Origin: Chryseobacterium sp. SORGH_AS_0447
GTDB lineage: Bacteria; Bacteroidota; Bacteroidia; Flavobacteriales; Weeksellaceae
Direction: 5' to 3'
Length of the DNA: 64,000 nt
Assembly: GCF_030818695.1 (NCBI RefSeq)
Contig: NZ_JAUTAR010000001.1
Coordinates: 1,110,501 to 1,174,500, forward strand
The notes beneath the pieces are model-generated. The model searched no databases and was not told the DNA's origin. It worked only from the letters and a program-made list of their open reading frames with translations. The translations under genes and the position numbers were made by a program. Below, one piece after another: positions 27,781 through 36,666 of this stretch (positions are counted from its first letter, which is position 1; the number at the start of each line of letters is the position of its first letter).

Positions 27781-27788
27781 TAGATTTG
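27781..27788 (+). promoter_or_regulatory. -7 box of the Lrp-type regulator gene
   Basis: TAGATTTG matches TAnnTTTG and lies about 40 bp before the start of the Lrp/AsnC gene. Confidence 0.45.
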
Positions 27789-27829
27789 CATTAAATTAAT
27801 TCTTTTATTAATAGATTTCAGTGAAAATA

Positions 27830-28282
27830 ATGTTAGACGATTTTGATTACCGGATTTTACAGATCCTGAGTGAAAATTCCCGGTTAAGCTACGCGGAAAT
27901 CGGCCGTAAAATTTCCCTGTCCCAATCGGCTACCAAAGAACGGGTTCAGAACCTTGTCGAGAATGGGATTATAAAGCAATTTACGGTTGAGGTGGATTAT
28001 GAAAAACTGGGGTATCCGCTGAAGGTAGTCATTAGCCTTAAATTTAAGAATGACGAATTCCGCAGGTTTATTGATGATGTGCATAAATTCCCGGAAATCC
28101 TCAGCTGTAAAAGAGTAACGGGAGAATTCTGTCTTATTGCAGAATGTGTGCTGAAAGACAGCCGCCATCTGGAGGAGCTGATCGACCGGCTAATTTCCTA
28201 TGGAATTCCGACGACGGCAATTGAGCTTTCCGAAATTAAAACAAAGACTTTTTTAGGTAAAGTTGAGGTAAAGTCGAATTAG
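27830..28282 (+). CDS. Lrp/AsnC-family transcriptional regulator
   Basis: This 150-residue protein has an N-terminal helix-turn-helix (LDDFDYRILQILSENSRLSY, then AEIGRKISLSQSATKERVQ) and a C-terminal ligand-sensing RAM domain (about residues 65-145, with RVTGEFCLIAECV). A GTG nine bases earlier (27821) is an alternative start. It is divergent from the AhpD-like gene, which suggests local control of that gene. The effector amino acid is unknown. Confidence 0.93.
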   Translation: MLDDFDYRILQILSENSRLSYAEIGRKISLSQSATKERVQNLVENGIIKQFTVEVDYEKLGYPLKVVISLKFKNDEFRRFIDDVHKFPEILSCKRVTGEFCLIAECVLKDSRHLEELIDRLISYGIPTTAIELSEIKTKTFLGKVEVKSN

Positions 28283-28283
28283 C

Positions 28284-28315
28284 GGCTGGAAGAGGGAAGA
28301 GGGATGCTGGAAGTT
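28284..28315 (-). repeat. Pyrimidine-rich TTCCAGC dispersed repeat, copy 3
   Basis: On the minus strand it reads AACTTCCAGCATCC then TTCCCTCTTCCAGCC. It fills the 34-bp gap between the Lrp stop and the DUF6624 stop. Confidence 0.65.
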
Positions 28316-28316
28316 T

Positions 28317-28916
28317 TCAAATGATCCATCCTACGGATCTTTTCCAGGTTTCCATTTCTTCGTTTCTCTTTTTCAGATCTTCCGGAGGATGCTGGCTCTC
28401 TTTTTGGGCACGGTCTCTGATGATCGCAGTTTGCTCTTCCAGTGAATTCAGGCCGAGCGATTTTCGTCTTTCGTTCACTTTATTCAGATCATCATAACAA
28501 TTCGGGCTCAGCTGCCCGTTTTCATCCCAGTCGAACTGGGTTCCGTATAGCTGTGGCTTTCCTTCGAAAACCGCAATCCTGTCGGCCAGATACGCGATAT
28601 TGATTCTCTCAGCATTTTCTTCGGGAGTGGAATCTTCCAATAGTTTCAGGCATTTTCTCATGAAATCCGGTTTGGCGATGGCATGCTGTATAACCAGCCA
28701 TGCGGCTTCAGCCGCTTCTTTACCCACTTTCTCTATCGTAGGGTATCCGATACGACCCATGATTTCATCTAATTGTTCCGCATTTTTATAGTGAAGATTC
28801 TGCATTTCCTGGTTGTATCCTGCTCCCAGTTCTCCGTTTCGGAGCAGCTGGTTACGGAGTTCGAGATCGGCATTTTTCAACCGGATGATTTCTTGGGCTA
28901 TGTTTTTAATATCCAT
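28317..28916 (-). CDS. DUF6624 domain protein
   Basis: This 199-residue soluble helical protein resembles DUF6624: WLVIQHAIAKPDF (near residue 75), ENAERINIAYLADRIAV and PQLYGTQFDWDENG (near 121). The activity is unknown. The family occurs repeatedly in Bacteroidota beside small immunity-like genes, and here it opens a minus-strand run of such genes. It lies 21 bp downstream of the GNAT gene and is probably co-transcribed with it. Confidence 0.75.
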   Translation of the reverse strand: MDIKNIAQEIIRLKNADLELRNQLLRNGELGAGYNQEMQNLHYKNAEQLDEIMGRIGYPTIEKVGKEAAEAAWLVIQHAIAKPDFMRKCLKLLEDSTPEENAERINIAYLADRIAVFEGKPQLYGTQFDWDENGQLSPNCYDDLNKVNERRKSLGLNSLEEQTAIIRDRAQKESQHPPEDLKKRNEEMETWKRSVGWII

Positions 28917-28937
28917 GCGGTAAGGATAATGTATTAA

Positions 28938-29456
28938 TTAATAGAAGTTTTCTCTGCGTAGAGCATAGATCAGCTCATCCTGTAATTCACCGTTTTTAAT
29001 CAGTGTTTTTTCAAACCGTGCTTCCAGGGCAAATCCGTTCTTTTCCAATACTTTCTGCGATGCCGTATTGCTTCCGAACGGGCGGGCAAAAATCCGGTCG
29101 ATTTCATCATAATTCCGAAAGGCAAAGTCTACGGCCTGTTGAATGGACCGGCTGATGATTCCCATTCCCCAGAAAGGTTCCCCCAGCCAGTAGCCGAGCT
29201 CCGCATTTTTACGGTGAATATCGTGTTGGGGATGAATGCCGATCCCGCCTGCCGCTTCGCCGTCAACTTCAATAGCAAAAATATGAGCAGGAGCAGACTG
29301 GGCCGCAAATTCAATAAAAGCTAATCCGTCAGCCTCCGAATAAGGATGCGGAAACATATCGGTCATGTTTTGGGCAATGCTTCGGTTGTCTGCATATTTT
29401 ACTAGGCTGCTGAGGTCTTCCTTTTTCCAGGGTCTCAGTCTGAATTCTTTTTCCAT
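28938..29456 (-). CDS. GNAT family N-acetyltransferase
   Basis: This 172-residue acetyltransferase of the RimJ/RimL type has the start LRPWKKEDLSSLVKYADN, the acetyl-CoA-binding segment WLGEPFWGMGIISRSIQ (near residue 92) and the late SNTASQKVLEKNGF (near 132). It transfers acetyl groups to an amine of a protein terminus or small molecule, which cannot be specified. Confidence 0.92.
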   Translation of the reverse strand: MEKEFRLRPWKKEDLSSLVKYADNRSIAQNMTDMFPHPYSEADGLAFIEFAAQSAPAHIFAIEVDGEAAGGIGIHPQHDIHRKNAELGYWLGEPFWGMGIISRSIQQAVDFAFRNYDEIDRIFARPFGSNTASQKVLEKNGFALEARFEKTLIKNGELQDELIYALRRENFY

Positions 29457-29660
29457 AGGTTTCTCTAAAACAAATGTAGGAAATCTCAGTGTCTTGCTAT
29501 TTAACGATAAACTAAATTTCTGCCGGATCTTTTTTCAAGGTTTTCTCTTTTTATTATCTGGCTTCAAGCAAATATTGAAAACAGCATCGGTCAAATCCTT
29601 AGGATTCAGCGTTTTTTACGATAATTCTTCAACTAGATTTATCGTTTAGATGAATTGATT

Positions 29661-30017
29661 CTATTCAATAATTAATTTAACATAAATTTTACCGTCTTCT
29701 CCTTCGACCTCTTTATTGTACACCCGTTTACCAATAACGGATTTCAAAAAATCACGAAGATCTTCCGGATTGCCAGTAAATTCTAGGCTAAGATGTTGTG
29801 ATTCGATTACGTCAGGATGTATAAAACCTGAAATATACAGGTTGAACTGATCCAGCAGATCTTCCAAAGGATACTGTGAATCTTCGTCCGCTTCCAGCTC
29901 AAAGCTGAGGGCAGTGACAGAGATATTTTCTTCTGTATTTCTGTAAATATGATGGTCTAAGGATTCGTAAACCGGAGTATTGTATTTATCGAGGATAATT
30001 GATTTGATGTTTTTCAT
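29661..30017 (-). CDS. Hypothetical protein
   Basis: This 118-residue soluble acidic protein begins MKNIKSIILDKYN and ends EDGKIYVKLIIE. No family is recognised. The ATG at 30017 is preferred over one 60 bp upstream, which would lie in a repeat. Size, acidity and neighbours fit small immunity-like proteins, but no function is assigned. Confidence 0.65.
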   Translation of the reverse strand: MKNIKSIILDKYNTPVYESLDHHIYRNTEENISVTALSFELEADEDSQYPLEDLLDQFNLYISGFIHPDVIESQHLSLEFTGNPEDLRDFLKSVIGKRVYNKEVEGEDGKIYVKLIIE

Positions 30018-30049
30018 TGCGGAATATTTGGTGTTATATTGAAAGAAAG

Positions 30050-30080
30050 AACTTCCGGCATCCAGCTTTCTCTTCAACCC
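30050..30080 (+). repeat. Pyrimidine-rich TTCCAGC dispersed repeat, copy 4 (degenerate)
   Basis: Reads AACTTCCGGCATCCAGC then TTTCTCTTCAACCC, the most degraded of the four copies. Confidence 0.5.
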
Positions 30081-30105
30081 TTTAAGTGGTTACTTTAAGT
30101 TTAAT

Positions 30106-31890
30106 TTAATAAAAGTTTTCGAGTTCCAGTTTTTTAATCCGGGCAACAATGGCTCCTCTGGTTCTTCCCAAATGATCGGCGATTTCTTTAATCGGGCAGC
30201 CGTCGCCGAACATTCCGGCCAGTTCTTCGTCCTCGTCCTGGGTCCACGGCTTGTAGGCTCCTTTGTGGGTCGTACGGATCTGCTCTACGGAATAAGTTTT
30301 CTCTGTTTTATTGCTGGTTTTGGTACCGGGAGAAGAAGTTTTCTTCGGTAGCGCGTCATCTTCATTTTTCACTTTTACAACATGAATATGTTTTGATTCC
30401 GAATTAAAAGTATCCGGCAGCAAAGTTTCAGGAATAAAAAGATCGGTTTTGGTCCTTGTTACCGCAACGTACAACAGATTGATCTCTTCGTTGAGCTTCG
30501 GAATGTTCAGTTCAAAATTCTGGCGGTCTTCCTTAAGTTTATCCAGTCTTTTTTCGGAGATAAAATCATTTACCAATTCAACGGAGTCGTATTCCATGCC
30601 TTTGCAGCGGTGAACGGTAGAGAAAATCATGTCTGCTTCCTCTTTGCTGTTGTTACCGACATGCCTTTTCTTGATGGTGTTGATGATTTCCGGAACTTCG
30701 CTTTCATATTCTTTAATGATCTCTACCATAAGGGAAAGCTGCACATCTTCTGTTTTTTCAATGTAATCTTCCAGCTCGGCTAAGTCTTTCATGGAACGGA
30801 TCAATTCATCCTTGATGAGATGGCGTTTGTTGCTGTACAGATTCAATACATCATAAAGCGATGCACCGTCATCGGCGTAGGTATAGGAACTGATATTCCC
30901 TTCAAAATAAATCTGTCTGGATCTTTTGTTTTCCGTTACGTATTCGATGGCTTTGAGCAGCAGCCCGAGATTGGTTCTCGCCAGGGTTGCTCTTGTTTTT
31001 ATTTCTTTGCTGAGGCCTGCTCCGGTTATGGAAACTGAGGCTTTAAAGTTTTCATCAAGATGACTTTTCAGTTCCAGGACCTCCGAAGCCAGCCCGGCAA
31101 TATCCTGTCCGAACCGGAAGCTGGTGGAAAGATGATGGGTGGTAAAGTCTGCTTTCTCCAGGGAATTTACGGCATACCTCCAGCTGTAGATCTGCTGATG
31201 GGTATCTCCGACGATTACTTTTACCGCTTTCTGCTTAAAGAAGAGATCGAGCATCGCCGGGGAAGCATCCTGTCCTTCATCAAAGAGAATATAGTCGTAG
31301 CCAAGCTCCGGGTTCAGCAGCTGGAATTTCTTCAGATAAAAATCATGGGTTACCTCAATTTCGCCTTTGTCCATTTTACTCAGCAGCAGCCTGGTCTGGG
31401 CGATGATATAATCGTAAAACATTGAAACGAATGACTTGGCTTTCGGATCGGTAACCGTGTCGAGGTAATTCAGGTCCCGGACTTTTCGTTTATCGCTGTT
31501 GCAGAAATAGGCGATGCACTTGTTGATATGATTGGCCACAATATATTCGGCATGTTTCTCACCGTTGCCCTGCAGGTTGAGTAACGCGGCGATCTCATGG
31601 GTTTTGTAGCCCTGTGCGCGTACTTTGTAATTGTGCCCGAAAACAATATACCGGAACGCTAGCGAATGAGCGGTTTCCACTCTTACATTATGAAGTCCTT
31701 TATCGGCAAATTTTTTAGCCGCTTCCATCCGCACCGCTTTATTGAACACGAGATAGAGGATTTTGCTTTCGGCGGAACGTGTCGCTGCGTATTCGATAAC
31801 GGTGGTGGTTTTTCCCGATCCGGCTACGGCGTTGATTTTAATGTTGCCGGACGAGTTGATAATGTCCTGCTGTTCCTGTGTTAATTTCAT
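30106..31890 (-). CDS. UvrD/FBH1-like helicase with C-terminal SANT/Myb-like domain
   Basis: This 594-residue superfamily 1 helicase carries Walker A INAVAGSGKTTT (near residue 18), Walker B ILFDEGQD (near 205), motif III GDTHQQIYSWR (near 233), motif V TVHRCKGMEYDSV (near 433) and motif VI LLYVAVTRTKTDL (near 480). The short form with FNKAVRMEAAKKF resembles FBH1-type helicases that unload recombinases. The last 45 residues (KPWTQDEDEELAGMFGDG, then IADHLGRTRGAIVARIKKL) form a SANT/Myb-like helix-turn-helix that may target DNA. It may act in recombination control; that is inference. Confidence 0.9.
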   Translation of the reverse strand: MKLTQEQQDIINSSGNIKINAVAGSGKTTTVIEYAATRSAESKILYLVFNKAVRMEAAKKFADKGLHNVRVETAHSLAFRYIVFGHNYKVRAQGYKTHEIAALLNLQGNGEKHAEYIVANHINKCIAYFCNSDKRKVRDLNYLDTVTDPKAKSFVSMFYDYIIAQTRLLLSKMDKGEIEVTHDFYLKKFQLLNPELGYDYILFDEGQDASPAMLDLFFKQKAVKVIVGDTHQQIYSWRYAVNSLEKADFTTHHLSTSFRFGQDIAGLASEVLELKSHLDENFKASVSITGAGLSKEIKTRATLARTNLGLLLKAIEYVTENKRSRQIYFEGNISSYTYADDGASLYDVLNLYSNKRHLIKDELIRSMKDLAELEDYIEKTEDVQLSLMVEIIKEYESEVPEIINTIKKRHVGNNSKEEADMIFSTVHRCKGMEYDSVELVNDFISEKRLDKLKEDRQNFELNIPKLNEEINLLYVAVTRTKTDLFIPETLLPDTFNSESKHIHVVKVKNEDDALPKKTSSPGTKTSNKTEKTYSVEQIRTTHKGAYKPWTQDEDEELAGMFGDGCPIKEIADHLGRTRGAIVARIKKLELENFY

Positions 31891-31911
31891 CGGTTTTGTG
31901 TTTTTTATTGT

Positions 31912-32517
31912 TTACTCCATAAATTCTTCGTTGATAAAATCGTATCCGTTAGCCATTAGCATCTTCAAGTAGTCTTCAAAGCTATCGGCGATGACCGTAA
32001 ATTCATCGGGATCGTGAACAAACATTACGATCTGTCCTCTCTTTCCATTTTCCGACGGGCTGAAATCGATAAACAGCTGCGAAGTGCCGCCATTGTTCAT
32101 GCAGTCCGAAAAATGGAGCCAATTCAGGTTCTTGGCAGTAACCGTAATTTTTTCGTCGATATCTACTCCTTCATATTTTCCTTCAATATAATCGGCGTAA
32201 TATCTGAATGCCAGATCATGGTTTTCAATAATTTCACCGGAAGACAGCAGATAATAAGGATACTCTTCCATATCGGAGCCGAGAAAGTAGAATGCTATTT
32301 TCTCTCCCTCATATTCCCGCCAGTAGGTACCATCTACGTATTTCAGAAGATCAATCAGCGCTTCAGGAATTTCCGGATAAAGTGTTTTCAGCTTCTGAGT
32401 GTTTTCTTCGGCAAGACCATGCTTTATTTTTTCAAAGTGGTCCCAGCTTTCTTTCCCCTGATTTTCGTCATACGCTTTTTTCAGTCCGGCAATATACTGT
32501 TCTGCGGTAGGATTCAT
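31912..32517 (-). CDS. SMI1/KNR4 (SUKH) family protein
   Basis: This 201-residue acidic protein has the SUKH pattern: KLKTLYPEIPEALIDLLKYV (near residue 38), IAFYFLGSDMEEYPYYLLS (near 69) and a late FTVIADSFEDYLKML. In bacteria this family mostly provides immunity against polymorphic toxins. No toxin gene is adjacent. The helicase gene follows it by 21 bp on the same strand. Confidence 0.82.
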   Translation of the reverse strand: MNPTAEQYIAGLKKAYDENQGKESWDHFEKIKHGLAEENTQKLKTLYPEIPEALIDLLKYVDGTYWREYEGEKIAFYFLGSDMEEYPYYLLSSGEIIENHDLAFRYYADYIEGKYEGVDIDEKITVTAKNLNWLHFSDCMNNGGTSQLFIDFSPSENGKRGQIVMFVHDPDEFTVIADSFEDYLKMLMANGYDFINEEFME

Positions 32518-32811
32518 TTTTTTATTTTAAATGTACGGAATTCCGTTGTTTTTTATGATGTAACGAGTTTAAACTTTAGGTAAAATATCTGCGTCATCTT
32601 CCAAATCAGCGTGATTTTTCTTTAACCTAAGGTTTTTTTTAACCTGCCTATTTTAAGTGGCAAAGAGTGAATCGGCAGGACTGATTGATGAAGCTGGCGG
32701 TTTAGCTTTGCGCAGCAATTTATTGCCTTTGCTATCTTGAAGTAAATAAATCTTTACGGTTAATAACTGCTATTTCTAATTGCAAAAGGCTTTTCCAACT
32801 AGTCCAAATGA

Positions 32812-33402
32812 TTAATTTTCCTTCTCAAAACGGAAGCCCTGAGCCTGCAGATACTCATCCAGGTCTACCTCGAAAGGGAGATCGTAGCCGTTGTCCAGAT
32901 CATAGACCAGACTGCTTGAGTCGGAAGCTTCCAGAAATCCGAGGATTTTTGAGCGGGTTTGTTCCTTTGCCTTTTTCCAGCACTGCCTCAGGAATTCATG
33001 TTCCAGTCCAGACTGGTTTTCCCAGTAGCTGGAAAGGTCGGGAAGACTGTTTCTATTCATGCGGGAGTCATAGGAGAAATCATGTGCATCCAACACGTTT
33101 TTGCAAAGCTCCTGAAGGTCTATGTAATTGTAATCCTCAAATCCATGCTCTTTTAAATGGAGTTCTGCGATATGTACGGTTTTGTCAGGGGCATAATACG
33201 CGTAGTTGGGCATGGCAAAAAGGAAGCTTAAAGGGCTGGCGGCGTAATAATACAGGCCGATCACTTCAATCTTCCGGCCATCTCCCCTGAATTTTTCAGG
33301 ATTATTTAAAACGGATACCAAGAAATCGATGACGGTCTGCTCCCTCGGAAAGAGAATGTTTTCCTGAAATGCCTCATCCATTTTCTCCTCTAAATTCTTC
33401 AT
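32812..33402 (-). CDS. Hypothetical protein
   Basis: This 196-residue soluble acidic protein has aromatic-rich segments (GLYYYAASPLSFLFAMPNYA) and ends FEVDLDEYLQAQGFRFEKEN. I do not recognise a family. It sits between SMI1/KNR4 and Suppressor-of-fused genes, so an immunity-like role is possible but unproven. Confidence 0.7.
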   Translation of the reverse strand: MKNLEEKMDEAFQENILFPREQTVIDFLVSVLNNPEKFRGDGRKIEVIGLYYYAASPLSFLFAMPNYAYYAPDKTVHIAELHLKEHGFEDYNYIDLQELCKNVLDAHDFSYDSRMNRNSLPDLSSYWENQSGLEHEFLRQCWKKAKEQTRSKILGFLEASDSSSLVYDLDNGYDLPFEVDLDEYLQAQGFRFEKEN

Positions 33403-33554
33403 AAGTGATGGTTTTGTTCTGTTTAGGAAATTAAACTTAGCAACTAAGATAAAAATTTATTTTGGCATGATGCAACATCCTTTACACCTATCTAACAACA
33501 ATAAACATCTTCTTATTTTAGCTTCATATTTGTAAAGCAAAAAATAGATAGTCT

Positions 33555-33592
33555 AAAAACAAAAAGCACTAAGGTAACTCCATTAGCGCTTT
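33555..33592 (-). terminator. Terminator of the lipoprotein gene
   Basis: On the minus strand a 10-bp stem (AAAGCGCTAA/TTAGTGCTTT, one G-U pair) with a 10-nt loop is followed by TTGTTTTT, about 25 bp after the stop of the gene ending at 33617. Confidence 0.7.
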
Positions 33593-33616
33593 AGTTACAG
33601 AAGCTTTAGTTTGAAA

Positions 33617-34048
33617 CTAATTACAATTGCCATTACAAGGCTGTGTAAGACTGGCATCCTGCATAGTGAAAACAAACTGATATTCATTGTAATTCTCTTT
33701 TTCAGCTATTTTGGTATAGTTATTAGATCGCAGGATAATATTTCTTGTATTTTCGTCTGTTGATTTCCAAGTTTTATATTTTGAATTTCCGTATACGATC
33801 TTAACACTATCTGCATAAAAAATAATATCATCAATAGATCCGAAATTATTATCTAACTGCTGACTATAGGTTTTGTCTTTAAAAATGTCATACTTTATTT
33901 TTTTTCCATGATGATAGGATAATATATTTATATCAACATTGCTGTTATTTACATAGTTAAATCTATCAATCATTTGAGAATCTACAATTTCCCTACCACA
34001 GCTCGCAATTATAAATAGGGCAAATACGGATGAAATTATTTTTTTCAT
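33617..34048 (-). CDS. Putative lipoprotein
   Basis: This 143-residue protein has a signal ending in a lipobox (FIIASC, Cys17) and no recognised domain. The mature part is polar, rich in Asn, Tyr and Lys, and ends with two cysteines in PCNGNCN. The gene is more AT-rich than its neighbours. No function is assigned. Confidence 0.72.
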   Translation of the reverse strand: MKKIISSVFALFIIASCGREIVDSQMIDRFNYVNNSNVDINILSYHHGKKIKYDIFKDKTYSQQLDNNFGSIDDIIFYADSVKIVYGNSKYKTWKSTDENTRNIILRSNNYTKIAEKENYNEYQFVFTMQDASLTQPCNGNCN

Positions 34049-34207
34049 TTTAAAATATTAAAGTGTGTTCCAGTAATTAAAGCCTTGCTGAACATTCTGG
34101 CTGGTAGGATTGGAGTATAATAAAAATTTGTTTTTCAAAAATTAGTAAGCTATCAAAATAAGCTCGCAGATTTTGTTAGAAGGTGACTAATTATGAAAGG
34201 TAAAATA

Positions 34208-34852
34208 TTATCTCTGCAAATCTGTAATCAAAAGCCCATTATTATATTTCAGCGTTTCAAGCATTTTTTCGGTTTCGGAAGGGCCCGGATTCTGTTCCAA
34301 TTGTTTGAATTCGTCGGTGGTGAGACCTACAATCTGCAAAAAGGAAACTTCTCCGTGTGGCGTGTTTATTTTTCCGAGTTCGGGATCGAGTGCAAAAGCA
34401 AGTGCGGTCATATCGGTATCGTATCCGCTCCGGATCGGGCCGTTGGCGGGAATCAGATGATATTCTTCAAACCACTTCCCGGACTGGAAAACGTACCGCG
34501 CTAAATTCTGAAGGAGGTTGCACACCCAATGGATGTTGTCGTCTTCCTGTTCCATCTTCAGTCTGAAAGTGAGTTCAAATCCGAATTTGCTGAATTCCCC
34601 GCCTACACTTTTTTCATTGTAGTACAGTTCCGAAAATCCATACGTTACAAAATGAAAGTGCTTTTCCTGTTTCTCACTACGGTAAACGCTGATGCCGTCC
34701 AGCGGGTCATTGCCTCCTGCCACGTAATGGAGTGGTGGTGCAAAATGTAGCGGTTCCTGTCCGGGATAAATTTTTTCAAGTTCTTTATTAATGTATTCCC
34801 ATCCGACCGCATCGTCTTCCGTAAATTGTTTTCTGTATTCTTCTGTGTTCAT
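34208..34852 (-). CDS. Suppressor of fused domain protein
   Basis: This 214-residue protein matches the bacterial Suppressor-of-fused family: PLHFAPPLHYVAGGNDPLDG (near residue 37), VTYGFSELYY (near 69), SKFGFELTFRL and the late FLQIVGLTTDEFKQLEQ. Bacterial members serve mainly as immunity proteins of polymorphic toxin systems. No partner toxin lies in the window. Confidence 0.88.
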   Translation of the reverse strand: MNTEEYRKQFTEDDAVGWEYINKELEKIYPGQEPLHFAPPLHYVAGGNDPLDGISVYRSEKQEKHFHFVTYGFSELYYNEKSVGGEFSKFGFELTFRLKMEQEDDNIHWVCNLLQNLARYVFQSGKWFEEYHLIPANGPIRSGYDTDMTALAFALDPELGKINTPHGEVSFLQIVGLTTDEFKQLEQNPGPSETEKMLETLKYNNGLLITDLQR

Positions 34853-34939
34853 TGGTGGATTTTTGAGGAATTAAGGTACGGAAAAATAGGGAATAGTTAT
34901 CGGGCTATACTAAAGATTAATCTTCACCGATCGTATGTT

Positions 34940-35486
34940 TTACTTCATTCTATTGATTTCGGTGGCACTGTAGAGTCCTCCGATTGCTTCGAAAACCTCA
35001 TCCTGATCTTTTTTATTGGACCATCCTTTTCCGGCAAGTTCTTTTCTTATTTCCTCTTCCGATTTATTTTTAACAGCATGGTAACAGGCAAAATCCACGA
35101 CTTCGGCAGGTATTCTTTCAAGGACATATTTGGTAAGAACCGTTACTATTTTCAGATAAGTGAAAAGGCCGGTTAGTCCCAACTGAATAATCCAACTGAA
35201 TAATCCAGCTGATGATCCAGCCGATCCAGCCCAGATTGATCTTATTTACCGTAAAGCCCTGGGAAAACCGGATTTTTAAAAAGTTTAGGAATCCGATTCT
35301 CTCCAGATTATTTTCGTGAAGGATTATTTCATACTGAAAATACTGATTTGAGGCATAAATCAATAGGATCATAACCGCTAGCAAATATTTAAGTTTTCTA
35401 AAATCGGTATAATTTGAAAGTTTGATGAAATATTTCATGACAAAAACAAGGGCTGTTGCTACAAGAAATTCAAACAAGATAATCAA
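34940..35486 (-). pseudogene. Membrane protein gene split by a 13-bp tandem duplication
   Basis: Two overlapping frames (35486 to 35118 and 35182 to 34940) encode the front and back of one protein. The N-terminal part has two or three hydrophobic segments and runs to GWIGWIISWIIQLD, then continues out of frame. The second part continues as GLTGLFTYLKIVTVLTKYV and ends in a soluble tail. Deleting one 13-bp copy at 35181-35206 rejoins them as WIIQLGLTGLFTYL in a 177-residue protein. The family is not recognised. It follows the gene at 35498 by 11 bp and is probably in its operon. Confidence 0.82.
35181..35206 (-). repeat. 13-bp perfect tandem duplication
   Basis: AACTGAATAATCC occurs twice in direct succession on the plus strand (35181-35193 and 35194-35206). 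Thirteen bases shift the frame by one. Confidence 0.97.
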
Positions 35487-35497
35487 ATACAGTCCTT

Positions 35498-36046
35498 TTA
35501 TGAAAGGAATGCTACGGTAAATCCTAGAATCAGTGAAGCGAGTAAACCGCCGATTAAGGGAATTGTAAGATTGGGAGTTTTTGTCTGTATCGGTTTTGGC
35601 AGGGTATCCGGAATGATATAGTCGTCCCAGTTGTTTTTTCTCTCCGCTTCTTTTTCTAATTCCTGCAGTGCTTCCTGATCGAATGTTTTTAGGGTTTCCT
35701 GATAAGCGTAGATGAACAGCTTTACTCTTTTAGAGTTTTTGCCGGCATCCCAGATTTCGTTGCCCAAAGATTCGCTTTTTACAGCAATGTTTTCTTCTTT
35801 GTATGTTGCGGTAATGATTTCCGTCCAACGTTCATTCATCCAGCCGGCTCCCTTGCGTTTTGCTTCGATATTGAAATCGTCTTTATAAACGAGGTCCCAA
35901 CCAAGTTTTTCAATTGCCTTTTCTGCAACTGCAATAAAGATGACCTCATTAACCGGAGTCTTAAATTCTTCCTTATATTTTGGAGAAAAGCTGATGCTGT
36001 GCTTTTTGGCAATCGTTTCCTCGTAAGCTCTGAAATTTTTTTCCAT
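35498..36046 (-). CDS. Hypothetical protein with C-terminal membrane anchor
   Basis: This 182-residue protein has a soluble domain of about 150 residues (VIFIAVAEKAIEKLGWDLVY, KSESLGNEIWDAGKNSKRVK) and a single C-terminal hydrophobic helix (LTIPLIGGLLASLILGFTV). The layout is tail-anchored. The family is not recognised. The split membrane protein gene follows directly, suggesting a two-gene unit. Confidence 0.75.
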   Translation of the reverse strand: MEKNFRAYEETIAKKHSISFSPKYKEEFKTPVNEVIFIAVAEKAIEKLGWDLVYKDDFNIEAKRKGAGWMNERWTEIITATYKEENIAVKSESLGNEIWDAGKNSKRVKLFIYAYQETLKTFDQEALQELEKEAERKNNWDDYIIPDTLPKPIQTKTPNLTIPLIGGLLASLILGFTVAFLS

Positions 36047-36105
36047 TGATGATCTGAATGGTTGATTAGTTTACTTTTTGCTGCAAAGTTATAAGATAGA
36101 TTTTT

Positions 36106-36630
36106 TTAAGTAACATTATACTTGACTTTATCCGAATACTTCTTTCTCATAAGCTCAATGATCGGTATAAATAGATCGATTTCTTCCGTTGCGGCCCTCC
36201 AGGCATATTCAATATTTTTATCTGCCAGGATGATTCCAAATTTCCATTCAGAACCATCCAGAATAATTGATTTTTCATTTTGTATGCTTTCAGGCAATCT
36301 GATATTTTCTAATTTTAACATTTCTTCTTTTAAAATTGTTGTATCTGCTTCAGAAAAGGTTTTTTCTACAGTGATGATCCTGAGTCTGTCAAGGTTGTAA
36401 ATTCCGGAAGTCCATTGTTTGACATTGTACGCCGTATCCCATTGCCTGAACCTTGAACAGATTGTTCCGTCAGAATTTTGAACTAAAATAATTTTATACG
36501 GAAACCCGCTGATTGAAGGTAATTCGGATAAATAAGCAATGATTATTTCTCCGTCTTTTAAATCAAAGTTTCCTATTTCAATTTCAGCTTCATGAATCAC
36601 AGCTTCGATACGGTTTGAAAATCTTTCCAT
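36106..36630 (-). CDS. Hypothetical protein
   Basis: This 174-residue soluble protein begins MERFSNRIEAVIHEAEIEIG and contains SEWKFGIILADKNIEYAWRA near the end. No family is recognised. Its size, acidity and isolated position match the other small unknown proteins of this region. Confidence 0.7.
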   Translation of the reverse strand: MERFSNRIEAVIHEAEIEIGNFDLKDGEIIIAYLSELPSISGFPYKIILVQNSDGTICSRFRQWDTAYNVKQWTSGIYNLDRLRIITVEKTFSEADTTILKEEMLKLENIRLPESIQNEKSIILDGSEWKFGIILADKNIEYAWRAATEEIDLFIPIIELMRKKYSDKVKYNVT

Positions 36631-36666
36631 TTTATTTCAATTACATTTAGGTGATTTTGGTTAAAG

